Shown: positions 16,873 to 25,344 of the stretch, in pieces | How positions within the stretch are numbered: the stretch's first letter is position 1 | How the letters are laid out: each line of letters begins with the position of its first letter | Source: Phycisphaerales bacterium | Lineage (GTDB): Bacteria > Planctomycetota > Phycisphaerae > UBA1845 | Direction: 5' to 3' | Length of the DNA: 35,395 nt | Assembly: GCA_020353195.1 (NCBI GenBank) | Contig: CP070691.1 | Coordinates: 3,620,170 to 3,655,564, forward strand | Position numbers and translations under genes: made by a program | The notes under the pieces: generated by a model | Databases searched by the model: none | The model's input: the letters and a program-made list of their open reading frames with translations, nothing else | Told to the model about the DNA's origin: nothing

Positions 16873-17697
16873 CTACTGACGGCGCAGCACATCGACAACA
16901 TGGGCGGTGATCGACTGCACCAGGTTCTCGAACTCGTCCGGCTCGCCCGGTGCCGCCTCCGGTGATGCCCCGGGCGCCCGCGCCGGCGCGACGCCGTCCC
17001 CGAACTCCATGTTCACGCAGAGTTCGGCGTTCCCCGCGAGCCGCGGGTCGATCCCGGCGCCGAACCGCTCCTTCAGCTTTAACAGCTCCTTCACCTTCGG
17101 TCCGGGCAGGCGCTCCACGTGTCCGATCTGTTCAGCCAGGATCAACATTCGACAGTACGCATCGAGGATCTCGGTATACCAGTAGGCGCGCTCGACGGTC
17201 GGGCCCCAGCTCACGGTTCCGTGATTGCTGAGCACCACGGTGTTGGCCTTGCCGATGAACGGGCGCACGGTCTCGGCGAAGCTCTTGCCGCCAGGCGTCT
17301 CGTATTCCGCCCGGGGCACGACGCCGAGGAACACCTCGACCTCGGGCAAGATGCAGGAAGGAATGTCCACCCGGGCGACCCCGAATGCCGTCGCGTGAGG
17401 TGGGTGGCAGTGGACGGCCGCCCTGACGGCCGGGTCCGCCCGGTAGATCTCCAGATGCAGTAGAATCTCGCTCGTGGGCTGTCGTCTGCCGAGGGTCTGC
17501 CTGGCATTCAAGTCGACCGTACACAGGTCGTCCGGCTTCATGAACCCCTTGCAGATCTGCGTCGGCGTGCAGAGGACGACATTGTCCGACAGGCGGCACG
17601 AGATATTGCCGTCGTTCCCGGCCGCGAACCCGCGGGCGTAGAGTCGCCGTCCGATCTCGCAAATCTCCTTCTTGATGTTCCATTCGCCATTCATCAT
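16873..17697 (-). CDS. Class II (FucA-type) aldolase with C-terminal extension, likely rhamnulose-1-phosphate aldolase
   Basis: Cleaves a deoxyketose-1-phosphate to dihydroxyacetone phosphate and L-lactaldehyde; in this operon the likely substrate is rhamnulose-1-phosphate. 274 residues from the first of two ATGs at 17692-17697 (GAGG 5 nt upstream). The zinc histidines H96, H98 and H159 and catalytic glutamate E77 match E. coli FucA H92, H94, H155 and E73 by a constant offset of four, so residues 1-219 equal the whole of FucA. The next 55 residues are extra: a Gly/Ala/Pro-rich linker (~234-253) and a terminal amphipathic helix (254-274) with Phe256, Leu259, Val260, Ile263, Val267, Val270 and Leu271 on one face. 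This is the design of a microcompartment encapsulation peptide. Placed between permease and rhaI. Class is certain; sugar specificity and targeting are inference. Confidence 0.92.
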   Translation of the reverse strand: MMNGEWNIKKEICEIGRRLYARGFAAGNDGNISCRLSDNVVLCTPTQICKGFMKPDDLCTVDLNARQTLGRRQPTSEILLHLEIYRADPAVRAAVHCHPPHATAFGVARVDIPSCILPEVEVFLGVVPRAEYETPGGKSFAETVRPFIGKANTVVLSNHGTVSWGPTVERAYWYTEILDAYCRMLILAEQIGHVERLPGPKVKELLKLKERFGAGIDPRLAGNAELCVNMEFGDGVAPARAPGASPEAAPGEPDEFENLVQSITAHVVDVLRRQ

Positions 17698-17736
17698 GAG
17701 TTCCTCTCGTGCCCGGCGCATGCGCATCATTGCGGG

Positions 17737-19392
17737 TCAGCGCCTGCGGCGGGCCACAAACGCAACGGCACTGAAGAAGTACACGACGGTCGCCACCAGG
17801 AACCATGCCTTGAAGCTTGCCATATCGGCGTCATACGTATCCGGACTGCCGAAGAAGACCCGCAGCGGCAGGAGAAGGCACGCGATCAGCGCCGCCAGGG
17901 CGACGGCGGCAAAGAGCCGGCTCAGCCCGCCGCCGCGTGTCGTCCGGCGCTCCTTCCGTGTCGGGTCGGCCGGGGCGGTCGACGCGGACGCCACCTCGGC
18001 GGCGTCCAGGCCCCGCCCCGTGCGCGGGATCACGTAGCAGAGCACGATGTACAGAATCACGGCAATGAACCAGCCCGGCAGCCACCGGAAGAACAGGTGA
18101 AGGCCGACATATCCCATCCCGTAGCACGCGGCCAGGGTCACGATCCAGGTGATCAACGCCGGGGCGTTGACCATCAGGCCGCGCTTCTCGGCCCAGTATC
18201 GCACCAGGCCGAGCTTCGGGAACAGCCAGTGCTCGGCGAAGACGACGGCCCCGATGGGCATGAGCACGATGCCGTAGATCGCGACGAAGTCCAGCAGGCG
18301 CATGAAGAACACCGGGAAGCATGCCACAATGGTGGTGGCAAGGCCTGCGACCAGCGTGACCTTCCACCGGGCCCAATCGGGGGTGGCGATCTGCAGGGCG
18401 AGTCCGGCGCGGTACATCGTCGGGTTGGCGGTGGTCCATCCGGCGATGACGACGGCGATGGCCCCGGCGAAGCCCACCGCGTTGTCCGCCATCTGCCCGG
18501 GGTTCAGCCCGACGACCGTCGCGCCCATGATGCCCGCACACACCCACGCCAGGAAGTGCCCCAGGTACATCCCGAAGGCGGAGTAGAACCCGTACGTCCA
18601 TCTGCGCGCATAGCGGAACAGGGCCAGATCCGACAGGCACACGTGCATCGCCAGGTTGCAGAACCACGCGAAGAAGACGACGTGCCATACGCCGAGCTTC
18701 TCCTGGCCCTGTTCCGGCACGCCGGTCCAGATCTTCGTCTCGGCGATCGTCCACAGCTCGGACAGGCTGTGGAGCTCGCCCAGACGGGGCAGCGTGGCGA
18801 TCGCACCGGCGACGAAGACCAGAAGCATCCATGGCGAGCAGACCGATGCGAAATCGGCGAGTTTCTTGAACCCCAGGATCGCCAGTGTGATGACCACCGC
18901 GCCGACGAGCAGGACGACCAGCACCCAGCCGGCGCTGTTGGGCAGGACGTCTTGCAGTTGCGGGTGGGTGACGTTGAACGCGAGGCTGACGGCTGAGGCC
19001 GACACCGCAATCATCGCCCCGGCCAGGATGCAGTACAGAACGGCGTTGACAATGTTGTAGGCAACGGTCAGCCCCGGCCCGGCGATCCGCCGGAGGTACC
19101 AGTACAACGTGAGACGGACGCGCACCGCGATCGGCGCGCAGACCAGGGCCCACGACAAGACGGCAAGGAAGTTGCCGATGAGAAGCCCGAGGAGCAGATC
19201 ACCCGCCTCGATCCCGTGTTTGACGAACATGGCCCCGATGACGAACTCGGTGGCGGCCACGTGCTCGCCGGCGAACAGGCCCGCGAACTTTCGCCCGTCG
19301 TGCAACTTGTCGTCGGTAACGGGCGCTCGCTCGTATTCGTAGAGCTTGTCCAGCCGGCTGGACAGGGCCGCGAGTTCCGATTCAGAGGACAC
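17737..19392 (-). CDS. NCS1-like permease, candidate rhamnose importer
   Basis: 551 residues with about 12 membrane segments and a cytosolic N-terminus; GTG start with GGGAG 7 nt upstream, inside the 15-nt gap after the GH78 stop. The first segments (FVIGAMFVKHGIEAGDLLLGLLIGN and the following APIAVRV...GPGLTVAYN region) have the overall form of the nucleobase-cation symporter-1 (cytosine/purine permease-like) family. A hydrophilic stretch near 465-490 is rich in Ala/Pro/Thr/Arg. In the middle of a rhamnose operon, right after the secreted rhamnosidase, it is the only transporter and so the natural candidate to import L-rhamnose. That substrate would be unusual for NCS1 proteins, whose known substrates are nucleobases, allantoin, hydantoins and vitamins. 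Family call moderate, substrate inferred. Confidence 0.8.
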   Translation of the reverse strand: MSSESELAALSSRLDKLYEYERAPVTDDKLHDGRKFAGLFAGEHVAATEFVIGAMFVKHGIEAGDLLLGLLIGNFLAVLSWALVCAPIAVRVRLTLYWYLRRIAGPGLTVAYNIVNAVLYCILAGAMIAVSASAVSLAFNVTHPQLQDVLPNSAGWVLVVLLVGAVVITLAILGFKKLADFASVCSPWMLLVFVAGAIATLPRLGELHSLSELWTIAETKIWTGVPEQGQEKLGVWHVVFFAWFCNLAMHVCLSDLALFRYARRWTYGFYSAFGMYLGHFLAWVCAGIMGATVVGLNPGQMADNAVGFAGAIAVVIAGWTTANPTMYRAGLALQIATPDWARWKVTLVAGLATTIVACFPVFFMRLLDFVAIYGIVLMPIGAVVFAEHWLFPKLGLVRYWAEKRGLMVNAPALITWIVTLAACYGMGYVGLHLFFRWLPGWFIAVILYIVLCYVIPRTGRGLDAAEVASASTAPADPTRKERRTTRGGGLSRLFAAVALAALIACLLLPLRVFFGSPDTYDADMASFKAWFLVATVVYFFSAVAFVARRRR

Positions 19393-19407
19393 GGGGTTCT
19401 CCCTTTT

Positions 19408-22400
19408 TCATTCCACGTTCATGACGAACCGATACGTTCCCGCCCCGACCTCAAACAGCACGGCGTCCGGCTCGGATCGCACGAAGCGCACGCCGGGCAC
19501 CTCTTCGCCCGCCTTGGTTGCTCGGACGGGCAAGCCCTCCCGGGCAACCGTCTTGCCGCCTTCCGTGATCGTGGCACCCGATGCGCCGAGCGTCGGCACG
19601 TACACCGTGGCGCCGGTGTTGGGGGGCATGGTCACCTCGAGGACAACCTTGCTGTCCTGGCGCCACCATGCGCTGCGAATCCGCCCGTACGTCGAAGGGT
19701 ACTCGCTTCGGGCCCAGTCCAGGTCGCCGACCGGCCGCGGGCGAATCACAGCCTTCTTGAAACCCGGATGGTCCCCATCGATGTTGATCCCGCCGAGGGC
19801 TTCGTAGAACCACTGCGCAACGGCTCCGAAACAGAAATGGTTGAACGAGTTCATCCCCGGATCGACCTTGTCGATCTGGTTGGTGTTCCAACGCTCCCAG
19901 ATTGTGGTGGCGCCCTGCTCGACCATGTAGCCCCACGACGGGTACGTTCGCTGGGTGGCAAGCCGGTACGCGACATCATGGTGGCCTCGGCTGGTCAGAA
20001 GCGGCAGCAGATAGCCCGTGCCCAGAAAGCCGGTCGACAGGTGATCCTCGCGCTTCTCGATGTCGCGAACCAGGTTGGCCAGCACGGCCGCTTGACGGTC
20101 CGCCGGCGTCATGCCGAACCACAGGGGCAGAATGTTGGCCGTCTGTGTCCCGCCGCGGTACTGGTTCGTCTCTTTGTCCAGGAACGCGTCGTTGAAGGCC
20201 TTGGCGATCCGACGGGCCAGCGCGGCGTACTCCGCGGCGTCGTCGTCATTCCCGACGACGTCAGCCATCCGGGACAACAGCACCGTCGAGTAGTAGTAGT
20301 AGGCCGTGGCGATGGGCTCTTTCGGGGACTCGACGACGGCCACCCAATCGCCGTAGCCGTAGTTCTTGAACCCGTGCTCGGGTTCGTACAGGTCCTTCGG
20401 GGCGTGCCGGCGCATGTACTCGACCCAGCGCTTGATCCCGTCATAGTTGTCTTCGATGACGCGCCGATCACGATAGAACTGATAGAGCGTCCACGGAATC
20501 ACCGTCACGGCGTCACCCCATCCCGGCGCTGCCGGGCCGCTCACCACCGCCACCGGGGCCACATCCGTCACGTGGCCGTCCGCGCCCTGCGAGTCGATAA
20601 TGTCGGTCATCCACTTGGCGAAGAAGCGGGCCATGTCCATGTTCCAGCAGGCGGTGGGTGCGAAGATCTGCGCGTCGCCCATCCAGCCGAGCCGCTCGTC
20701 CCGCTGTGGGCAGTCGGTGGGCACGCTGTGCATGTTGGACCGCTGTCCCCACAGGGTGTTGCGATAGATGCGGTTGATCAGTTCGTTCGAGCAAGAGAAG
20801 GACCCGGCGAACGGGGCGTCCGTGTGGACTACGCGGGCCACCAGCGCGTCACGCGCCGGCTCGCCGGGCCAACCGGTAACCTCCGCGTAGCGAAACCCGC
20901 GATAGGTGAACCGCGGCTCCCAGACCTCTTCGCCCCGGCCTTTGAGAATGTACTCGTCCGTCGCCAGCGCCGCCCGGTAATTGTCGCGGTAGATCGTGCC
21001 GTCGCTGTTCAGAACCTCGGCGAACCGCACCTTGATCCGCGTCCCCCGCGGTCCCCGCACCGTCAGCCGGGTCCAGCCGACCAGGTTCTGCCCGAAATCG
21101 AAGATGTATGTCCCGGCTTTCGGGCGCGTGACGGCCACCGCCGATTTTTCCTCTGTGACGCGAATGGTCTCGCATCGTTGCGGTACGAGGTGCTCGGCGG
21201 GCTGATCGCCGGCGATCAGCGCGTCGGTCCAATCCTTATCCGCGAAGGAGGGCTCGTCCCAGCCGGGCATCTCCAGCCTCGCGTCATACGTCTCCCCGTG
21301 GTAGAAGCTGTCTCGCCTGATGGGCGACAAGTGGGTCTTCCACGTGTCGTCCGTCACGAAGCTCTCGTGCGTGCCGTCCGCGTATTCCACGTTCAGCTGC
21401 AGGATGAACCGGAGATTACCCTCCCCGTAGGTCGCCGCCTGGTTCCAGCCCAGCCCGCCCGACCACCACGCATTGCCGAGCATCGCGCCGATCGCGTTGG
21501 CCCCTTCTCGCAGCGAATCGGTCACGTCGTACGTCTGGTACTGCACGCGCTTGGGGTAGTGGGTCCAGCCCGGAGTGAACACGTCGCCGCCGACTCGTTG
21601 CCCGTTGATCGACATCCGGTAGCAGCCCAACCCGCTCACGTAGGCGCGCGCCCGGGCGACCGCGCCTTTCAAGGTGATGTCCTTTCGCATGCAGATCGAG
21701 CGCGGGGCTTGTCTCGCAAGGCCAGGCTCGCCCCACGGCGGGTCGCCGTATGCGCCCACGACGGCGGCTTTGTCCCACGCGGAATCATCGTAGGCCGCTT
21801 CTCGCCAGCCCTCGTGGGCCTTCGCTGACACCAGCCAGTGCGCACCGGAATGCAGCTCCAGAGGCCCGCCGTCGTCAACGCTCACGCGCATGCTGAACAG
21901 CAGCCCGCACGGCCCCTTGGCGTTTGCCGCCTCGATCGCCACGACGTTCCTTCCCGGACGAACCGCGGATGTCACGTCGTATCCGCGAATCACGTCGAAC
22001 GCCGTTCCCTGACCCATGTTCACACCGTTGACATACACCACACAGCGGTCGTCAGCCGCGGCGCGAATCAAGGCACCGGCGACATCGGCATCATCCGGAA
22101 CGTCCAAAGCGGCGCGGAAATACACGCTCGCGTCTTCGCCCTGCTCCGTCGGGTGCCAGATCCACTGGCCCCGCAGATCGGGCTCCGTATCGCGTGAAGG
22201 GGCGGGCGCGGTGATCCAGCGCGCGGACCAATCATGCGGTTCAAGCAGGCTCATCTCCCACCAGGCCGGTTCCGAGTACGACGACGCGCGCCCCGCTCCG
22301 TCCCAGGTGCGGACCTTCCACGCATAGCGCCGCCCCGACTCCAGCGGCGTACCGGCGTACACGACGTGAACCGATTGTCCGGACTCGACCTTACCACTGT

Positions 22401-22683
22401 CCCAGACGGTCGGTTTCTCACCCCCGACGACAGCAGGATCGTCCGCCGTCACCAGGATCTGATAGGCACTCTGCACGGCGCCGCGCCTGCGGTCGTTGAC
22501 CTCCCATGACAACCGCGGCGCTTTGTCGCCCAGTCCCAGCGGATCGGGCCTGTACTCACACCGCAGATTCAGCGGTGGGCCCGGACCGCCGGCACCCGGC
22601 GAAGGCTCGGCCCCGAGGAACATAAACGCAACCACCACCAGAACCTCCAATCCGACAAACCCGCGACGTTTCGTGACCATCAT
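19408..22683 (-). CDS. Exported alpha-L-rhamnosidase, GH78
   Basis: Hydrolyses terminal alpha-L-rhamnosyl residues from glycans or glycosides with inversion. 1091 residues. The start is the first of two ATGs, with GGAGG 10 nt upstream; a hydrophobic signal peptide covers ~8-30. An N-terminal fibronectin-like domain (~35-150, SAYQILV, RRYAWKVRTWD) is followed by a beta-sandwich insert (~165-300) with a lectin-like look, the usual RhaB-type N-domains (SINGQRVGGDVFTPGWTHY, WWSGGLGW), and the (alpha/alpha)6 catalytic barrel. PTDCPQRDERLGWMGD carries D662 and E663, the general-acid region, and IWERW has E930, the expected base. A C-terminal beta-sandwich closes it (MPPNTGATVYVP). It is first in the cluster; permease translation begins 15 nt after its stop. 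Possible promoter on the minus strand: TTGCCG, 18 nt, TACAGT, near 22750-22780. Confidence 0.95.
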   Translation of the reverse strand: MMVTKRRGFVGLEVLVVVAFMFLGAEPSPGAGGPGPPLNLRCEYRPDPLGLGDKAPRLSWEVNDRRRGAVQSAYQILVTADDPAVVGGEKPTVWDSGKVESGQSVHVVYAGTPLESGRRYAWKVRTWDGAGRASSYSEPAWWEMSLLEPHDWSARWITAPAPSRDTEPDLRGQWIWHPTEQGEDASVYFRAALDVPDDADVAGALIRAAADDRCVVYVNGVNMGQGTAFDVIRGYDVTSAVRPGRNVVAIEAANAKGPCGLLFSMRVSVDDGGPLELHSGAHWLVSAKAHEGWREAAYDDSAWDKAAVVGAYGDPPWGEPGLARQAPRSICMRKDITLKGAVARARAYVSGLGCYRMSINGQRVGGDVFTPGWTHYPKRVQYQTYDVTDSLREGANAIGAMLGNAWWSGGLGWNQAATYGEGNLRFILQLNVEYADGTHESFVTDDTWKTHLSPIRRDSFYHGETYDARLEMPGWDEPSFADKDWTDALIAGDQPAEHLVPQRCETIRVTEEKSAVAVTRPKAGTYIFDFGQNLVGWTRLTVRGPRGTRIKVRFAEVLNSDGTIYRDNYRAALATDEYILKGRGEEVWEPRFTYRGFRYAEVTGWPGEPARDALVARVVHTDAPFAGSFSCSNELINRIYRNTLWGQRSNMHSVPTDCPQRDERLGWMGDAQIFAPTACWNMDMARFFAKWMTDIIDSQGADGHVTDVAPVAVVSGPAAPGWGDAVTVIPWTLYQFYRDRRVIEDNYDGIKRWVEYMRRHAPKDLYEPEHGFKNYGYGDWVAVVESPKEPIATAYYYYSTVLLSRMADVVGNDDDAAEYAALARRIAKAFNDAFLDKETNQYRGGTQTANILPLWFGMTPADRQAAVLANLVRDIEKREDHLSTGFLGTGYLLPLLTSRGHHDVAYRLATQRTYPSWGYMVEQGATTIWERWNTNQIDKVDPGMNSFNHFCFGAVAQWFYEALGGINIDGDHPGFKKAVIRPRPVGDLDWARSEYPSTYGRIRSAWWRQDSKVVLEVTMPPNTGATVYVPTLGASGATITEGGKTVAREGLPVRATKAGEEVPGVRFVRSEPDAVLFEVGAGTYRFVMNVE

Positions 22684-23116
22684 GTCAGCAATGCCTCCGG
22701 CGCTATGTGCGCCCGTCCAACCACAGGGCTGCAGCTATGAGCCGGTACTGTATGGGAACACAACTGTAGTCGGCAAGTCGATCGCCGATATCGGGGTGAC
22801 CGCCACGCCCCGCGAGTCCTCCAATGTATCGGGGATGGAACCGCACATCCAATGACCTTGCCGCCGCCACGCCAAACCGGATGCAATGCCGACTCCCAAC
22901 GGCCCGCGGCGGAAGTATCTGGAGCGGAGTTACGCCGCTTTCGGCGGATCAAATGGCTCTTCCGTCTCCCGCAAGACCGGCCGGCGGATCGGTCCCACAG
23001 GACAATGAGGTCATCGGAGGCTTGCTGATCACCGCCTGCTCGGTTGCTTTCACCGATCCGCCCCGCATAATGACGGCACTGCCGCGGCGGCACGGTGGCC
23101 CGGGGAGGCGCCCGAC
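22684..23116. other. Divergent intergenic region, GH78 operon / mgtE
   Basis: 433 bp between divergent genes. On the minus side there is GGAGG for GH78 (22694-22698), a possible -35/-10 pair with TACAGT repeated at a 16-nt step (22753-22774 region), and a 10-bp palindrome CCGATATCGG at 22785-22794 that could be an operator. On the plus side GGAGG at 23104-23108 lies 8 nt before the mgtE ATG. The leader of mgtE was scanned for an M-box magnesium riboswitch and none was recognised. No gene is seen. Confidence 0.4.
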
Positions 23117-24505
23117 ATGAGCTCAGTCATCCAACGAGTCTACGAAGGCGTCAACGCCGCCCTGCGCGCGGACGACCCGGCGTCTCTGTCAGCCGCCCTG
23201 TCCGGCGTCCACGCCGCCGACATCGCCGAGATCTACGAGCTTCTTGCCGATGAGGACCGCTCGCGATTGATCTACGCCCTGCCCGCGCCGACGGCGGCGG
23301 AGGTCGTCGTCCTGCTCGACGAAGCCGATCGCGGCGAAGTCGTGGAGGACATCAGCCGGGCGGAACTGACCGAGCTGGTCTCGGAGATGGAGCCCGACGA
23401 CGCCGCCGACGTGCTCGGAGAACTCACCGAAGAGCAGCGGGAAGACGTTCTGGAGCACATCGCCTACGAGCAGGCGGACAAGATCGAGGAGTTGCTGACC
23501 TACGACGAAGACACCGCCGGCGGCATCATGACGAAGGATCTGGTCGCTTTGCCCGGCCACGCCACCGTTGCGGAAGCGGTCAGGGAGATCCGGGCGTCCT
23601 TTCCCGACGCGGACCTGCACAACATCTACGTTGTGGATGACCACGACAGGCTTTTCGGGGTCGTTCCGCTTCGCCAACTGGTTCTGAACGACAAGCAGGT
23701 TCGGCTGAAGACAATCTGCACGACGGACCCCGTCGCCGTTCACGTGCGCGATGACCAGGAGGAGGTCGTCCACGTCATCTCCAAGTACGACCTCGCCGCC
23801 GTGCCCGTCGTCGACGATGAAGGTCGCCTCCTCGGGCGAATCACTCACGACGACATTATCGATGTTCTCGAGGAGGAGGCCGACGAGGACATGTACCGCA
23901 TGGCCGGTCTGGACACCGCTGAGTTCGAGACGGCGTCCGTCGTGCGGGCAGCGGGTATTCGCCTGTTCTGGTTGGGACCTTGCCTGATCGGCATGGCCGG
24001 CACGGCTACGGTGCTGGTCGTTGCGAAGCGGTATTTCGATTGGCCGATCCTTGCTACGCTCGTCGCATTTGCGCCGATGATCATGGCTATCGGCGGGAAC
24101 TGCGGCATTCAGATATCCACGATCATCGTCCGGGGGTTGGCCACCGGCGAATTGGCTTCATCCCGGTTCGGGCCCGCGTTCGTCCGTGAGGGGCGGGTCG
24201 CCCTGATCATGGCCCCGATCTGCGGGATCGCCGCCCTGCTTCTGTGCCGGGTCGGCCTGCCCATCATGCGCCGGTGGGGAGATGTCCAGGAGGGCGCCGA
24301 TGTCATTCGCGTGTCCTACGCCGTGGGCGTGGGCATGACTTGCGCGATTCTGGTCGCCGCCTCGCTCGGCATGGTCCTGCCGTTCATCTTCCGGCGCATT
24401 CAAGTCGATCCTGCCATCGCCGCCGGTCCCATTGTCACCACGGTCAACGACGTCCTCAGCGTAGTCATTTTCCTGGCGCTGGCTTCACTGATCATCGCGT
24501 GGTAA
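23117..24505 (+). CDS. mgtE: Magnesium channel/transporter MgtE
   Basis: Inner-membrane magnesium importer gated by cytosolic Mg2+. 462 residues, normal length. An acidic N-domain (~10-130) with MgtE-type helices ends in EELLTYDEDTAGGIMT; two CBS domains follow (~135-195 and ~198-255, the second with ISKYDLAAVPVVDDEGRLLGRIT). The membrane part starts near 275 with five segments. The pore block is PMIMAIGGNCGIQISTIIVR, where the family has GGNAG or GGNTG, and the last segment begins IVTTVND, whose Asp445 corresponds to the essential pore aspartate. GGAGG lies 8 nt upstream. It is followed by two lipoprotein genes in the same direction but after a 257-nt gap, so they may be separate. Confidence 0.95.
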   Translation: MSSVIQRVYEGVNAALRADDPASLSAALSGVHAADIAEIYELLADEDRSRLIYALPAPTAAEVVVLLDEADRGEVVEDISRAELTELVSEMEPDDAADVLGELTEEQREDVLEHIAYEQADKIEELLTYDEDTAGGIMTKDLVALPGHATVAEAVREIRASFPDADLHNIYVVDDHDRLFGVVPLRQLVLNDKQVRLKTICTTDPVAVHVRDDQEEVVHVISKYDLAAVPVVDDEGRLLGRITHDDIIDVLEEEADEDMYRMAGLDTAEFETASVVRAAGIRLFWLGPCLIGMAGTATVLVVAKRYFDWPILATLVAFAPMIMAIGGNCGIQISTIIVRGLATGELASSRFGPAFVREGRVALIMAPICGIAALLLCRVGLPIMRRWGDVQEGADVIRVSYAVGVGMTCAILVAASLGMVLPFIFRRIQVDPAIAAGPIVTTVNDVLSVVIFLALASLIIAW

Positions 24506-24762
24506 GCGACCGGTCCACGGGTTCTGCCCGGCGCTGGGTCCTCGGCTTGCCGGCAGCACAACGTCTGGACCGGCCATTATCGGACGGCGTCTCGATCGGC
24601 GTTCAGGCCGGGCTTCGGGCACGAAATTGCGAAGGTGAATGTCGTGAATGCTCGATAGGTAAGGGCGTAGAGAATGTGCTGGTTGTGCGGGCGGTCCGGT
24701 GCACTGACGCGTTTGCAGCGCCCGCGCGACGGCAATTGCCGCAAGCCAAAGGAGATTCGAAG

Positions 24763-25260
24763 ATGCTACTGAGGGCTAACCTGCTGTTCGGTACCGCCCT
24801 GATCACGTTGTTGGCCGGGGCATGCCAGGGTCCTGCCAAGCGCCTGAACGCCCCGCCTCAGGGGGTATCGAACCAGCCGCATCCGCTTCAGGACGACATG
24901 ACGTACATGGTCGACAACGCCATGCTGTATGACATGTCCGTAGTGGACATCCATTTCGTCCCTCACACTGACGAGATCAACAGCCTCGGCGCGCGGCGAT
25001 TGAACCGTTATGCCGAGATGCTGTTGCAGATCGGCGGCACCATCCACTACGACGCCTCGCCGCGTGAGGATGACGAACTGGTCCAGGCCCGCATCGAAAG
25101 CGTCAAGACGTTTCTGGCCGACGCCGGCGTGGACATGGACAAAGTGACCGTCGAATCCGGCATGTCGCGCGGGCGCGGTGTCACGGCGAGGGAGCATCCC
25201 GCCCTGCCCCCGCCGGATGACGGAATACCTACGCAGAGGATCATCCACAAGAACGAGTAA
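24763..25260 (+). CDS. Putative lipoprotein, OmpA-like domain
   Basis: 165 residues. AAAGGAG at 24748-24754 sets the start. A signal peptide ends LLAGAC, giving a lipid-linked Cys21. Residues ~50-150 follow the beta-alpha-beta layout of OmpA C-terminal (peptidoglycan-binding) domains: VDIHFVPHTDEINSLGARRL, then IHYDASPR and ARIESVKTFLADAGVDMDKV, ending SGMSRGRG. The Asp and Arg that in OmpA bind diaminopimelate may be present (in HYDAS and QARIESV) but the loop between them is two residues shorter, so peptidoglycan binding is uncertain. It lies 84 nt before the TPR lipoprotein gene, in the same direction, likely co-transcribed. Family assignment is moderate. Confidence 0.75.
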   Translation: MLLRANLLFGTALITLLAGACQGPAKRLNAPPQGVSNQPHPLQDDMTYMVDNAMLYDMSVVDIHFVPHTDEINSLGARRLNRYAEMLLQIGGTIHYDASPREDDELVQARIESVKTFLADAGVDMDKVTVESGMSRGRGVTAREHPALPPPDDGIPTQRIIHKNE

Positions 25261-25344
25261 CGGCAGGACAAGGATCGTCCACGGGTCTGGTCGCGGTCGC
25301 TCGTACAGGTCGTACCGGACCCCAAGCAGATAAGGGATATCGCC

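Noticed and set aside
19216..21828. 870-codon plus-strand frame opposite the GH78 and permease genes
   Set aside because: No recognisable domain and lies across two well-supported minus-strand genes; antisense artefact of GC-rich coding DNA.
10836..22683. Bacterial microcompartment locus with shell genes
   Set aside because: No BMC-domain or pentamer-type shell protein is encoded here; only the aldolase tail hints at a compartment encoded elsewhere.
22684..23116. M-box magnesium riboswitch ahead of mgtE
   Set aside because: No segment resembling the conserved M-box core was found by eye; a covariance-model search would settle it.
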